The notes under the pieces are model-generated. The model was not told the DNA's origin and did no database searches. It worked only from the letters and a program-made list of their open reading frames with translations. Positions 16,374-25,723 of a stretch of DNA of 64,000 nt are shown here, piece after piece (positions within the stretch are counted from its first letter, which is position 1; every line of letters begins with the position of its first letter). Location of the stretch: NCBI RefSeq assembly GCF_036322585.1, contig NZ_AP024600.1, positions 3,162,001 to 3,226,000 of the forward strand, written 5' to 3'. The position numbers were made by a program, and so were the translations under genes. This DNA is from Luteolibacter sp. LG18 (GTDB taxonomy: Bacteria > Verrucomicrobiota > Verrucomicrobiia > Verrucomicrobiales > Akkermansiaceae).

Positions 16374-16733
16374 TTGTGTCGTGTGGCTAAAATAGCATCC
16401 TTTCTATCCGCGAATCCCCCGGCGTTGCTGGCGGGTTTGGGCGGGCGTTTGCGGGACCACCGGCTGGCGCGGGGGTGGACGCAGGCGGAGCTGGCGGAGC
16501 GGGCTGGGGTGGCGCTTTCGACGCTGAAACTACTCGAGGCGAAGGGCCATGGTTCGCTGCAACGGCTGGCGCGGGTGGCGGTGGTGCTGGGGCTGGCGGA
16601 GGAGATCCGCGGTTGGTTCGCGCGGCCGGTGGCGATGGAATCGATCGAGGCGGTGAAACGCACGGAGCGCCTGCGCGCGCCGCGCCGGAAGGCGAAACCG
16701 GGGAAGGAGGCGGGCGATGGAGCTGACGGTTGA
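16374..16733 (+). CDS. hipB: HipB-like antitoxin (XRE helix-turn-helix regulator)
   Basis: About 119 residues with a Cro/C1-type helix-turn-helix ('LRDHRLARGWTQAELAERAG' and 'VALSTLKLLEAKGHGSL', residues about 25-65) and a basic C-terminal tail. As part of a HipBA pair it should bind its own promoter and hold the kinase inactive. There is no ATG start: TTG at 16374 or GTG at 16383 ('VAKIASF') are the candidates. It overlaps hipA by 17 bp, consistent with coupled translation. An AT-rich stretch just upstream (16325-16375) probably holds the promoter. Confidence 0.85.
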   Translation: MCRVAKIASFLSANPPALLAGLGGRLRDHRLARGWTQAELAERAGVALSTLKLLEAKGHGSLQRLARVAVVLGLAEEIRGWFARPVAMESIEAVKRTERLRAPRRKAKPGKEAGDGADG

Positions 16734-17937
16734 ATACGCGGGCGCATCCGGGCCGCGGGCGGTCGGGCGGCTCTACCAGGACCCGCGCGGGACGGTGTAT
16801 TTCGAATACGATGCGGCGTGGCGGACCGGCGGGCGCGAGCTTTCGCCGTTGCACCTGCCGAATGCCACGGCGGGCGCGGTGGTGACGCCGACGCCGGTGT
16901 TCAGCGAACTGCACGGTTTGTTCGAGGATGCGCTGCCGGACTGGTGGGGGCGGCGGATGATGCGGCAGCGCTTCGCGGAGGCGGGCATCCCGTGGCACAA
17001 GGTCACGGCGTTGCGGAAACTGGCCTGCCAGGGCGAGCGGAAGATGGGCGCGCTGGTGTTCCGGCCGGTGCTGGAAGAGGGGGATTTCAACGACCACCTG
17101 CTCGTCGAGCTGTCCGCGCTGGTGGAGTCGGCGCGGCAGGCGATGACGAGCGATACGGCGGAGCTGCTGCGCGAGCTGGTGCGCTCCGGGATGTCGCCCG
17201 GTGGGGCGCGGCCGAAGGCGCTGCTGGCGTTCTCCGCGGACTTCCGCCAGGTGCACATCGACGAGCCGCCGCCCGCGGGCTTCGAGCCGTGGATGGTGAA
17301 GTTCGACCTGGAGCCGGACTTGCACGAGGGCCGGGTGGAGCACGCCTACGCGCTCATGGCCGCCGCGGCGGGGATCGAGGTGGCGGAAACGCGCTTGATC
17401 GAGTCGGCGGGCGGCTGCCATTTCGCCACGCGGCGCTTCGATCGTACGAGGGATGGCGTACGTCGCCACCTGCATTCGTTCTCCGGCCTCACCCACACGC
17501 CGGTGCGGGACGGGTTGGAATACGGCGAGCTGATGGAGCTGGCGCGAATGCTCACCGGCGACCAGCGCGCGGTGGAGGAGGTGTTCCGCCGCGCGGTCTT
17601 CAACGTGGCTGCGGGCAACGAGGACGACCATGGCCGCAACCACGCCTTCCTGATGGAGGACGATGGCGCGTGGCGGCTCTCACCCGCGTATGACCTGACC
17701 TGCGTGGGCAACGCGCTGGCCTCCGGTTTCCGCGCGGCGCGGGTGAACGGCCGGGCCGCGGAAATCCGCCGCGCCGATCTCATGAAACTCGGCGCGATGC
17801 ACGATGTCCGCCGCGTGGCGGAAACGATCGACCGCGTGCTGGCCGCCATCGCGGACTGGCCCGCATTCGCGCGCGAGGCGGGCATCCCGGCGGCGACGGT
17901 GGACTACGTCGCGGGAAACATGCCGGGGCTGGGGTAG
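16717..17937 (+). CDS. hipA: HipA-type serine/threonine kinase toxin
   Basis: 406 residues with the HipA N-terminal domain followed by the kinase-like domain. Family residues are visible: the Gly-rich loop 'SGMSPGGARPK' (about 157-167), Lys195 in 'WMVKFD', catalytic Asp303 in 'GNEDDHGRN' with Asn308, and metal-binding Asp326 in 'SPAYDL'. All catalytic residues appear intact. E. coli HipA phosphorylates glutamyl-tRNA synthetase and causes growth arrest; relatives have other targets, so the substrate here is unknown. Co-transcribed with the overlapping hipB; a palindromic TATAGGTCC element follows the stop. Confidence 0.92.
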   Translation: MELTVEYAGASGPRAVGRLYQDPRGTVYFEYDAAWRTGGRELSPLHLPNATAGAVVTPTPVFSELHGLFEDALPDWWGRRMMRQRFAEAGIPWHKVTALRKLACQGERKMGALVFRPVLEEGDFNDHLLVELSALVESARQAMTSDTAELLRELVRSGMSPGGARPKALLAFSADFRQVHIDEPPPAGFEPWMVKFDLEPDLHEGRVEHAYALMAAAAGIEVAETRLIESAGGCHFATRRFDRTRDGVRRHLHSFSGLTHTPVRDGLEYGELMELARMLTGDQRAVEEVFRRAVFNVAAGNEDDHGRNHAFLMEDDGAWRLSPAYDLTCVGNALASGFRAARVNGRAAEIRRADLMKLGAMHDVRRVAETIDRVLAAIADWPAFAREAGIPAATVDYVAGNMPGLG

Positions 17938-17948
17938 GGCGCGGTAAG

Positions 17949-17988
17949 AATAGGTCCTATAGGTCCCATGGGACGTATAGGACCTATG
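17949..17988. repeat. TATAGGTCC palindrome, copy 1 (possible bidirectional terminator)
   Basis: Arms of ATAGGTCCTATAGGTCCC and its near-perfect inverse (one mismatch) around a CAT centre, lying between the convergent hipA and DUF1080 stop codons. Related copies lie at 41713-41750 and 47091-47129, again at gene ends. Confidence 0.8.
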
Positions 17989-17997
17989 CTCGGAACT

Positions 17998-18780
17998 TCA
18001 CGGCTCCAGCGACTTCAGCTCGATGTTGCGGAACCACACCGGCTGGGCCTCGGCCTGGAGGGCGATGTGGCCGTAGGCGAGCTGGAGCGGCGCGCCGGCA
18101 TCCAGCAGCGGGGTGGCGGGGATCACGCGGTTCTGCGGGTCGAGCTGCGGGCGCTGGTAGCGCAGGACCTCCTTGCCGTTGACGCGGTGGATGACCTCCT
18201 CGTTGCCGTGGACCTCCACCTCGATCTTCACCCACTCGTCCGCGGGGAAGGTGGGGGCGCTGGATTCGACGATGTGCTGGGTGACGAGCTTGCCGTCCAG
18301 CTCCAGGTTGGTGCCGGGCGTGCAGACGTTGCCGGTCGGGCGCGGGCCCTTGCCCTCGTCGGCCAGGAACTGGAACTCCATGCTGGCGGGGAAGCCCTGG
18401 CGCAGGCCCATGCTCTGCGGCGGCTGGGCGTGGATCATCACGCCGCTGTTCAGGTTGGTGTAGTTCGGGGCGTCCGTCATCATCTTGCCCTCGAAGCGGT
18501 ATTCCATCCGCAGGATGTAGCGGGAGTAGGCGAGGTTGGTGAAGAGGTGGCCGTACTGCTCGTCGAACTTACTGTATCCATCGTAGGACACCTTGAGGAT
18601 GCCGTCCTCCACGCGGAAGGTGTTGAAGGGGTTCTCGCCGCACTTGTGGCCGGATACCTTCGGCGTCCAGCCGTCGAGGTCCTTGCCGTTGAAGAGCTTC
18701 ACCCACGGGTGGTCGGCGGCGGAGGCGGTGGCGAGCGCGGCGAGGACGGGCAGGAGGCGGACGGCGGAGCGGAAGATCAT
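17998..18780 (-). CDS. Exported DUF1080 (3-keto-disaccharide hydrolase-like) protein
   Basis: 260 residues with a signal peptide ('MIFRSAVRLLPVLAALATAS'). The DUF1080/PF06439 jelly-roll follows: 'WVKLFNGKDLDGWTPK', 'FRVEDGILKVSYDGY', 'YILRMEYRFEG', 'NSGVMIHAQPP', 'SMEFQFLADEGKG', 'GNEEVIHRVNGKEVL' and 'GHIALQAEAQPVWFRNIELK'. Members hydrolyse 3-keto-glycosides or bind sugars; in this phylum they are often expanded. Likely periplasmic or surface-bound. The start at 18780 is fixed by the signal peptide. Confidence 0.9.
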   Translation of the reverse strand: MIFRSAVRLLPVLAALATASAADHPWVKLFNGKDLDGWTPKVSGHKCGENPFNTFRVEDGILKVSYDGYSKFDEQYGHLFTNLAYSRYILRMEYRFEGKMMTDAPNYTNLNSGVMIHAQPPQSMGLRQGFPASMEFQFLADEGKGPRPTGNVCTPGTNLELDGKLVTQHIVESSAPTFPADEWVKIEVEVHGNEEVIHRVNGKEVLRYQRPQLDPQNRVIPATPLLDAGAPLQLAYGHIALQAEAQPVWFRNIELKSLEP

Positions 18781-19009
18781 CCGCCATGTAAAGGCAGGCC
18801 GAGGGCGGCAGGTCAATCGCGGGCCGGTGGCGGGTACGCGGTTGCACGCACGCGCGCGTGAGGATGGGTCCGGAGCGGGGGAGGGGGAATGAATTTTTTT
18901 CACGCGAAGGGGGAACACCCGTTCCCGCCGTGAAATTCCCCTGTTGCAACGGCCGCGTTCGCTTCCCCCCGGGAGCGGCGCCGTTTCATCCCCTCCGCTA
19001 TCGAACCCC

Positions 19010-22000
19010 ATGAAACCCACGCGTCATTTCCTGCAGTTGCTGCTGTCCCGACAGTCCCTTGTGTCCGCCGCCATGATGGTGGTGGTGACCGGTCCTTCCG
19101 CCCGCGCCGCCGAGGCGGTCTGGGACGGGCAACTCGGTGGCAACGCGGCCACCGCGAACTTTTCCAACGCGGTGAACTGGGTGGGCGACGTGGCTCCCGT
19201 GTCCGGCGACAGCCTGCGCTTCACCAACATGGGCAATCCCCAGAACGCCGGTGCCAGCGGTCTGTACAACGCCAGCGTCCTCGTCTACGGCGCCAACAAC
19301 GACCTCACCGCCGGTTCCTCCATTTCCGGCATCACCTTCGACAAGGGCTGGGGTGGAAACTACATCGACGGCAACAGCTTCGTGCTCACCGGTGACATCG
19401 TCGACAACCAGCCGACCTTCATCCAGCTCATCAACCAGGCCTTCGCGATCAGCGGCACCCGCAACGTGAACGTGGCCAACCGTGCCGCGACGGTGCGGGC
19501 GGTCGGCGCGGTTTCGGAAACGGTGGCCGGATCGGGCTTCACCAAGACCGGCCCGGGCGCGTTCCAGTTTTTCGCCACCAACACCTTCACCGGCGCGCTG
19601 ACGGTGAATGGCGGCGCGCTCCTGTCCGGGGCCGACGCGCGCTTCGGCGCGACGCCCGCCACGCCGACTCCCGGAGCCATCGTGCTCAATGGCGGCACCC
19701 TGCGCCTCGTGGCGGCCTTCACCCTCAACGCGAACCGCGGCATCTCCGTGGGGAGCAACCATGGCACCATCGACACCCCGTCCGCCATCACCTACAACGG
19801 CGTGATCGCGGGCAGCGGCAACCTCACCAAGACCGGCGGGGCCGCGCTCACGCTGGGCGGGGCGAACACCTACGGTGGCAGCACCGTCATCAACCAGAGC
19901 ACGCTCAACCTGGACTTCGGCCAGAGCGGCGCGCCCGCCTCGAACATCGTGCCGGCCACCAGCCCGCTGGTGCTCAACGGGCTGTCCACCTCCTTCACCA
20001 CCACCTTCCTCGCCCAGCTCACCGGGGCCGGGTCCGCGCTGAACGTGGCCAGCGGCAGCGGGCTTTCGAACACGCAGACGTTCGCCAGCGTGGCCCTCAA
20101 TGGCGGCCAGCAGACGATCAGCACCGCCAGCGTCTCCAGCGGCAAGGTGCTGCTCAACCTCGGCGCGATCACCCACACCAGCGGCACGGTGAATTTCTCT
20201 CCCGCCGGAACGCTTGCCGCGGACAACGCCATCACCACCACCACCGCGAACGATGCCTCCGGCATCCTCGGCGGCTGGGCCAGCTACAAGGGCACTGATT
20301 ACGCGGCCAATGACGGCACCGGCAAGGTCATCGCCTACACCGGCTACACGGTGGTGAACAGCGGCGCGATCTCCAGCCTGGCGTCCACCAACGTGCGCTC
20401 GCAGACCAGCGGCGCGTTCGCGCTCTCCGTGGCGGATGCCGCCACCACCGACATCAACACCTACAGCATCGCCAACGCCACCACCGGTCTGAAGACGCTG
20501 ACCGTCGGCGCGGCCGGCACCGGCAGCACCGGCGTGCTCCGCCTGGGTGCGGAGGGCGGCGTGATGCTCGGCACCGGCGCGGGCAGCCTGGTGATCGGGG
20601 ACGTGGTCGGAAACGGCAAGCTCACCGCCGGTGGCGCGGCGGACACCGCGGGCGCGATCCATTTCATCAACCACTCCGCCACCGATTCCATCACGGTGAA
20701 CTCGACCATCACGGACAACGGCACCGGCGCGGTGGCTGTGCGCCTGTCCAACTACGGTGGCCTGGTCACCGCCCCCACGCTGACGCTGAAGGGCACGAAC
20801 ACCTACAGCGGCGGCACCGTGGTCTACGGCGGCCGCGCCACGGCGGGCTCCACCACGGCCTTCGGCACCGGCGCGGTGACGGTGCGGGTCGGCGGCCAGG
20901 CGGCCCTCGCCGCCGCGGGCACCTACACCAACGATTTCAACCTCGCGGGCGTGGGCACCGGCACCGGTGACTTCGCCTCCTCGCTCTTCCTCCTGGCGGG
21001 CACCACGGTGTCCGGCAAGGTCACGCTCCAAGGCGATGCCCAGATTTCCCCGGGCACCAGCACCGGCAGCGTCATCTCCGGCCAGATCACCGGCGGCTAC
21101 ACGCTGACGATCAGCCCGCCCGCTTCCGGCAGCGGGGACGTGACCCTGAGCAACACGACGAACAACTGGAGCGGCAACCTGCTCATCGACGGCGAGACGC
21201 TGAAACTCGGGGCCTCCGAGGTGATCCCGAACGGCGCGAACGGCGGCAGTGTGTTCTTCACGTCGAAGGCCGCGTCGATCCTCGACCTGAACGGGTTCAA
21301 TGAAACCATCAACGGCATCGCCTGCGCCGGTTCCGCCCCGTTCATCCAGAACAACGCGGTGGGCACCACCTCCACGCTCACCGTCGGCGACAACGATCTC
21401 AGCGGCCGCTTCGAAGGTATCGTCCGCGACAACTCCGGCACCGGCGGCACCGTGGCGCTGGTGAAAGTTGGCACCGGCACGATCGTGCTTTCCTCTTCGA
21501 ACACCTTCACCGGCGGCGTCACCGTGAAGGCGGGCACGCTCTTCGGCAGCGTCGGCACCGGCACGCCCTTCGGCGCGACCGCGGGCACCATCACGCTGGG
21601 CGATACCACCGGCAGCGCCTCCGCCACGCTGCGCCAGAACAGCACCTCGAAAACGGCGGCGAACCCGATCGTGGTCGCCGCGGGCAGCAGTGGGGAGAAG
21701 ACCATCGAGGCCCAGGGGCTCGGCCAGACCTACACCTACTCCGGGGCCGTCACCCTCAACGACTCGCTCTCGCTGAAGACCTACACCGGCGGCACCAACC
21801 AGATCACTCTGACCGGCGCGGTCACGGGCAACGGCACGGTGAACATCGTGGCGGTGCCGAACGGCGGCGCGATCAACCTCAACACCAACATCGCCGGTGC
21901 GAACACCGGCCTGGTGATGAACGGCAGCAGCACGCTCTACCTTGGCTACCAGAACTCCTTCGGCGGAAACGTGGTGGTGAACTCCGGCATCATGCAGGCC

Positions 22001-23365
22001 GCCACCCTCGCCCCGAACAACGGCACCACCGGATCGCTCGGAAACTCCACCCTCGCCGGCCGCACCATCACGGTGAACAGCGGCGCGACGTTGCAGTTCT
22101 CCATCAACAACATCTTCGGCAACGGCTCGGTGACCGCGACCTCGCTCCCCGCGATCATCCTCAATGGCGGCACCTTGCAGGCGAACCGCTACTCGACCAT
22201 CGGCCGCCTGGATCTGAACAACGGCGCGACGCTGACGAACACCTCCGCGGACTCCAATACCTACCAGTCCGCGATGTTCCGCAACAACGTGACCGTGGGC
22301 GGCACCGGGGCCTCGACCATCACCGCCACCGCGATCAGCGCCACCCAGGGTGGCTACCACCTTTCGACGAACACCACTTTCACCGTGGCGGATGCGACCG
22401 GCAGCACCGCCACCGACCTGAACGTGATCGCCCCGCTGCGCAACCAGTCCGGCGACTTCGGCAGCGCCGCGGGTGGTCTCACGAAGCTCGGAGCGGGCAC
22501 GATGACGCTCACAGGCGCGAACACCTACACCGGCGCGACGGCGGTGAACGCGGGCACCTTGCTCGTGGATGGCAGCACCGCCGCTGGCAGCGCGGTGAGC
22601 GTGGGAGCGTCCGGCACGCTCGGCGGCACCGGCACGCTCGGCGGTCCGGTCACCGCCGCGGGCAAGATCGCCCCGGGCGACACCGGCACCGGCACGCTGA
22701 CCACCGGGAATGCGACCGTCACCGGCACGCTGGCCGTGCAGGTGGATGGCGCGGCCACCGACAAGCTCCAGGTGAGCGGCAACCTCGATCTCACCGGCGC
22801 GACGTTGAACGTCTCGGTGCTCGGCGGCGGCTTCTCCGGCAGCTACGTGATCGCCGAATACACCGGCACGCTCACCGGCACCTTCGCCAGCGTGCCTTCC
22901 GGCTACGCGGTGGCCTACAACGCGGGCACGGGTGGCAAGCAGCTCATCCTCTCGCAGTCGGTGAGCGCCTACAATGACTGGGCGACCGTGAACTTCCTCG
23001 ATGGCACCAACAACGGCGTGGCGCAGGACCCGGACCACGATGGCATTTCGAACCTCCTCGAGTTCGTGCTGGGCGGCAATCCGCTGGCGTTCTCCTCTGG
23101 CATCGCGCCCGTGGAGCTCCTCGATGGTGAGTATTTGACGCTCCATTTCTCCCGCAGCGATCAGGCGGCCGCCGAGACCACGCTGGTGGTGCAGTGGAGC
23201 ACCGACATGACGAACTGGACGGACATTGCGATCGGAAGCACCTCGTCGGTGGATGGCATGGTGACCGTGACCGATGGTTCGCCCGCCGACACGATCGAGG
23301 TGAAGATCCCGCGTTCGAACGCGGTCAATGGCAAGCTGTTCGCCCGTCTGAAGGCGACGCGCTGA
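19010..23365 (+). CDS. PATR protein 1: giant autotransporter-associated beta-strand repeat protein
   Basis: 1451 residues from the ATG at 19010. Signal peptide, then many PATR repeats (PF12951) of the type 'LTKTGGAALTLGGANTYGGS', 'LVKVGTGTIVLSSSNTFTGG' and 'LTKLGAGTMTLTGANTYTGA', predicted to form a long beta-solenoid. The C-terminus holds an Asp-rich segment 'DPDHDGISNLLEFVLGGNP' (thrombospondin type 3-like, Ca-binding pattern) and a final beta domain ending 'NGKLFARLKATR'. No outer-membrane barrel is visible, so it is not a classical autotransporter; it may be released or surface-attached as a fibre. A terminator with 27-nt arms follows. Confidence 0.9.
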   Translation: MKPTRHFLQLLLSRQSLVSAAMMVVVTGPSARAAEAVWDGQLGGNAATANFSNAVNWVGDVAPVSGDSLRFTNMGNPQNAGASGLYNASVLVYGANNDLTAGSSISGITFDKGWGGNYIDGNSFVLTGDIVDNQPTFIQLINQAFAISGTRNVNVANRAATVRAVGAVSETVAGSGFTKTGPGAFQFFATNTFTGALTVNGGALLSGADARFGATPATPTPGAIVLNGGTLRLVAAFTLNANRGISVGSNHGTIDTPSAITYNGVIAGSGNLTKTGGAALTLGGANTYGGSTVINQSTLNLDFGQSGAPASNIVPATSPLVLNGLSTSFTTTFLAQLTGAGSALNVASGSGLSNTQTFASVALNGGQQTISTASVSSGKVLLNLGAITHTSGTVNFSPAGTLAADNAITTTTANDASGILGGWASYKGTDYAANDGTGKVIAYTGYTVVNSGAISSLASTNVRSQTSGAFALSVADAATTDINTYSIANATTGLKTLTVGAAGTGSTGVLRLGAEGGVMLGTGAGSLVIGDVVGNGKLTAGGAADTAGAIHFINHSATDSITVNSTITDNGTGAVAVRLSNYGGLVTAPTLTLKGTNTYSGGTVVYGGRATAGSTTAFGTGAVTVRVGGQAALAAAGTYTNDFNLAGVGTGTGDFASSLFLLAGTTVSGKVTLQGDAQISPGTSTGSVISGQITGGYTLTISPPASGSGDVTLSNTTNNWSGNLLIDGETLKLGASEVIPNGANGGSVFFTSKAASILDLNGFNETINGIACAGSAPFIQNNAVGTTSTLTVGDNDLSGRFEGIVRDNSGTGGTVALVKVGTGTIVLSSSNTFTGGVTVKAGTLFGSVGTGTPFGATAGTITLGDTTGSASATLRQNSTSKTAANPIVVAAGSSGEKTIEAQGLGQTYTYSGAVTLNDSLSLKTYTGGTNQITLTGAVTGNGTVNIVAVPNGGAINLNTNIAGANTGLVMNGSSTLYLGYQNSFGGNVVVNSGIMQAATLAPNNGTTGSLGNSTLAGRTITVNSGATLQFSINNIFGNGSVTATSLPAIILNGGTLQANRYSTIGRLDLNNGATLTNTSADSNTYQSAMFRNNVTVGGTGASTITATAISATQGGYHLSTNTTFTVADATGSTATDLNVIAPLRNQSGDFGSAAGGLTKLGAGTMTLTGANTYTGATAVNAGTLLVDGSTAAGSAVSVGASGTLGGTGTLGGPVTAAGKIAPGDTGTGTLTTGNATVTGTLAVQVDGAATDKLQVSGNLDLTGATLNVSVLGGGFSGSYVIAEYTGTLTGTFASVPSGYAVAYNAGTGGKQLILSQSVSAYNDWATVNFLDGTNNGVAQDPDHDGISNLLEFVLGGNPLAFSSGIAPVELLDGEYLTLHFSRSDQAAAETTLVVQWSTDMTNWTDIAIGSTSSVDGMVTVTDGSPADTIEVKIPRSNAVNGKLFARLKATR

Positions 23366-23420
23366 GGAGGAACGGATTTCCAGGCGGGGCGCGTTCGTTG
23401 CGATGAGCGGACGCGTCCGG

Positions 23421-23508
23421 CCGGTGGCGGTGGCTTTCAACCGCCAGGGAGGCGTTCATGGCAATCGAACGGCTCTGGCGGTTGAGACCGCCGCCACCGG
23501 TGTTTTTT
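23421..23508 (+). terminator. Long-stem terminator of PATR protein 1 gene
   Basis: Arms 23421-23447 and 23474-23500 are inverted copies (CCGGTGGCGGTGGC against GCCGCCACCGG, plus CAACCGCCAG against CTGGCGGTTG) with few mismatches, followed by TGTTTTTTAA. The T-run runs directly into element A. Confidence 0.8.
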
Positions 23509-23509
23509 A

Positions 23510-23653
23510 AGGTAGGGTCGCACCGCCGGGGCGACCGGGTCTATTGGTTACGTTCGCTGCCACGGGAGCATCCCATCTCTTCGTCTGTGGGGACGGCGTT
23601 CCGCCTGCGGACGACGTCCACTGCCCGGTCATCTCGGCGAGATGACCCTACCT
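23510..23653 (+). repeat. Element A, single copy
   Basis: A 144-bp copy with 10-bp inverted ends AGGTAGGGTC/GACCCTACCT and a hairpin at each end. It fills the space between the PATR terminator and the stop codon of the convergent DUF2917 gene, ending 2 nt from that stop. Confidence 0.95.
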
Positions 23654-23655
23654 TT

Positions 23656-23922
23656 TCACCTCACCACCGAGTCCTCCAGCGCCTCCACCACCACACGGAC
23701 CTGCCGCGGGGAAGTGTAGCATTCGCCCTCGCGCAGCACGATGTCCTGGTGCCCGGCGGTGAGCCAGATCCGGCCGCGGAGGCACTCGACCATGCCGCCG
23801 GCACGCAGGGTGCGGCGGGCGAGCGAGCGCTTGCCGAGGTGCTCCACCTTGGCAACCGTCCCGGCGCAGGGGCGGCCGGCGAGCGAGTTCCAGAAACTGG
23901 CGAAGGGGATGATGGCGTTCAC
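23656..23922 (-). CDS. DUF2917 protein
   Basis: 88 residues, no signal peptide. The core 'LRGRIWLTAGHQDIVLREGE' matches the DUF2917 pattern, a short cupin-like beta fold of unknown function. The gene is divergent from the MocR-type regulator, a common neighbourhood for this family, and three CTGTACA sites lie between them, so it is probably the regulator's target. The stop codon sits 2 nt from element A. Confidence 0.8.
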   Translation of the reverse strand: MNAIIPFASFWNSLAGRPCAGTVAKVEHLGKRSLARRTLRAGGMVECLRGRIWLTAGHQDIVLREGECYTSPRQVRVVVEALEDSVVR

Positions 23923-23981
23923 GTCATGACCATGCCGCCATTCCCCGGATCGCGGAATCCACAGCCGGATCGATTTCCAAC

Positions 23982-24039
23982 CTGTACAGGCGGGGTGAAA
24001 ACAGATTCTGTACAGGTCGGGATTTCGGGAAGCTGTACA
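23982..24039. promoter_or_regulatory. Three CTGTACA operator sites
   Basis: Direct repeats of CTGTACA at 23982-23988, 24008-24014 and 24033-24039, spaced 26 and 25 bp, in the divergent promoter region. MocR/PdxR-type regulators are known to bind direct repeats at such spacing, close to two helical turns plus; here they would control both the regulator and DUF2917. Confidence 0.75.
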
Positions 24040-24074
24040 TGGTGCCCCTCCCGCCGCCGGGTTACGCTCGGGTC

Positions 24075-25508
24075 ATGAGCACGGACACGGAACAACCGCT
24101 CTACCTCCGCATCGCCGACCGGCTGGAAGGCATGATCCGCAGCGGCACGCTGCGCGCCGGGGACCGGATTCCCTCCGTCCGCCAGTATGGCCAGCAGCAG
24201 GGGGTGAGCGTGCCCACGGTGATGCAGGCCTACACGCTGCTGGAGAGCCGGCGGCTGATCGAGGCGCGGCCGAAGTCCGGCTTTTACGTCACGGCGCGGC
24301 TGGCGCGCTCGCTGGCGGAGCCGGTGCTGCCGCGGCACAAGCCGACCACCGCCACGCTGGACAATTTCGCCTCGGTGCTCTCGACGATCCGGGACATCAA
24401 CGACCCGACGCTGGTGCCACTCGGCCGGGCGGTGCCGGGGGACGAGCTGATCCCGCTGGAAAAGCTCACCAAGGTCACCGCCAGCGTGGTGCGGCGCTCG
24501 CCGGGCACCTGCTTCCACTACGATCCCGCGCCGGGCAGCCAGGCGCTGCGCCGCGAGCTGAGCCGCCGCTCGATCGACTGGGGCTGCGCCTTCGAGCCGG
24601 ACGAGTTCATCGTCACCATCGGCGCGAGCGAGGCGCTCCAGCTCGCGCTGATGGCGGTGACGCGCCCGGGCGACACGGTGCTGGTGGAGTCTCCGAGCTA
24701 CTACGGCACGCTGAGTTTGCTGGCGAAGCTGAAGCTGCGGGTCATTCCGGTGCCGGCATGCTCGTGCGGGCTGGACCTCGCGGCGGTGCGCCAGGCGGTG
24801 GCGCGGAACAAGGTGGCCGCCATGCTGGTGATCCCGAATTTCTCGAACCCCGCGGGCGGTTTCATGAGCGAGGCGAACCGCCGCCAGCTCCTCGACATCG
24901 CGGACGAACACGCGATCCCGATCGTGGAGGACGACATCTACGGTGACCTCCCGCACCAGGGATCCCGCCCGCCGTGCCTGAAGGCGATGGACCGCACCGA
25001 CCGCGTGCTACTGTGCGGATCGTACTCGAAGACCCTGGCGCCCGGCCTGCGGGTGGGCTACCTGGTGGGCGGAAAGCACCACCAGCGGCTGATGGAGCTG
25101 AAGAACGCGATGAATCTGGGCGGCCCGGCCTTGTCCGCGCTCACGGTGGCGGAGTTCCTGCGCTCCGGCGGCTACGACCGCCACCTGCGGAAGCTACGGG
25201 AGGCCTACCGCAACCAGACCTGCCGCATCCGCGAGAAGGTGGCGGAGGTGTTCCCGGAGGAAACCCGCGTGAGCAATCCCGCGGGCGGGCTGGTGCTGTG
25301 GCTGGAGCTGCCGGAGCACGTCGACGTGGTGGAGGTCCACCGCGAGGCGCGCGCCGCCGGAATCAACTTCGCTCCGGGCACCTTGTTTTCGCCGGTGGGC
25401 TTGTTCCGGAACTGCATGCGCCTGAGCTGCGGCCAGCCGTGGACGCCGCGGATCGAAAGTGCCATCGCCACCCTGGGCGCGATCGTGAAACGGCAGGCGG
25501 AGGCCTGA
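24075..25508 (+). CDS. MocR-type (GntR/aminotransferase fusion) transcriptional regulator
   Basis: 477 residues: a GntR winged helix at the N-terminus (about 7-75, 'RIADRLEGMIRSGTLRAGDR', 'SVPTVMQAYTLLESRRLIEA'), a linker, and a fold-type I aminotransferase-like domain (about 110-470). PLP-binding residues are conserved, including 'GSYSKTLAPGLRVGY' with the Schiff-base Lys, 'PNFSNPAGG' and 'VEDDIYGDL'. Such proteins sense PLP or an amino compound. The start at 24075 ('MSTDTEQPLYLRIADR') is preferred over 24039. The likely operator is the triple CTGTACA upstream, shared with the divergent DUF2917 gene. An element A starts 4 nt after the stop. Confidence 0.9.
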   Translation: MSTDTEQPLYLRIADRLEGMIRSGTLRAGDRIPSVRQYGQQQGVSVPTVMQAYTLLESRRLIEARPKSGFYVTARLARSLAEPVLPRHKPTTATLDNFASVLSTIRDINDPTLVPLGRAVPGDELIPLEKLTKVTASVVRRSPGTCFHYDPAPGSQALRRELSRRSIDWGCAFEPDEFIVTIGASEALQLALMAVTRPGDTVLVESPSYYGTLSLLAKLKLRVIPVPACSCGLDLAAVRQAVARNKVAAMLVIPNFSNPAGGFMSEANRRQLLDIADEHAIPIVEDDIYGDLPHQGSRPPCLKAMDRTDRVLLCGSYSKTLAPGLRVGYLVGGKHHQRLMELKNAMNLGGPALSALTVAEFLRSGGYDRHLRKLREAYRNQTCRIREKVAEVFPEETRVSNPAGGLVLWLELPEHVDVVEVHREARAAGINFAPGTLFSPVGLFRNCMRLSCGQPWTPRIESAIATLGAIVKRQAEA

Positions 25509-25511
25509 GAA

Positions 25512-25656
25512 AGGTAGGGTCGCACCGCCGGGGCGACCGGGTTGATGGGATACGTTCGCTGCCATGGGCTCGTCCCACCCCCTTGGTCTGTTGGGGCGGA
25601 GTTGGATTTGCGGACGATGTCTCCCGCCCGGTCATCTCGGCGAGATGACCCTACCT
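25512..25656 (+). repeat. Element A, single copy directly after the MocR stop
   Basis: 145 bp with both end hairpins and inverted ends. It begins 3 bases after the TGA stop of the MocR-type gene and ends about 10 bp before the terminator of the convergent PATR protein 2 gene. Confidence 0.95.
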
Positions 25657-25665
25657 TTCGTTACA

Positions 25666-25699
25666 CGAAAAAAGCCGCGGGGAATCGCTCCCCGCGGCT
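25666..25699 (-). terminator. Intrinsic terminator of PATR protein 2 gene
   Basis: On the minus strand a perfect stem (GCCGCGGGGA with TCCCCGCGGC, loop GCGAT) followed by TTTTTTCG, 25 bp past the stop. Confidence 0.9.
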
Positions 25700-25723
25700 T
25701 GGCCCGATGCATGGGGCTCACTC

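Noticed and set aside
14308..16395. 695-aa plus-strand frame opposite the DUF3472 gene
   Set aside because: It lacks any family feature, runs through repeats and a terminator, and the opposite strand has an intact exported protein.
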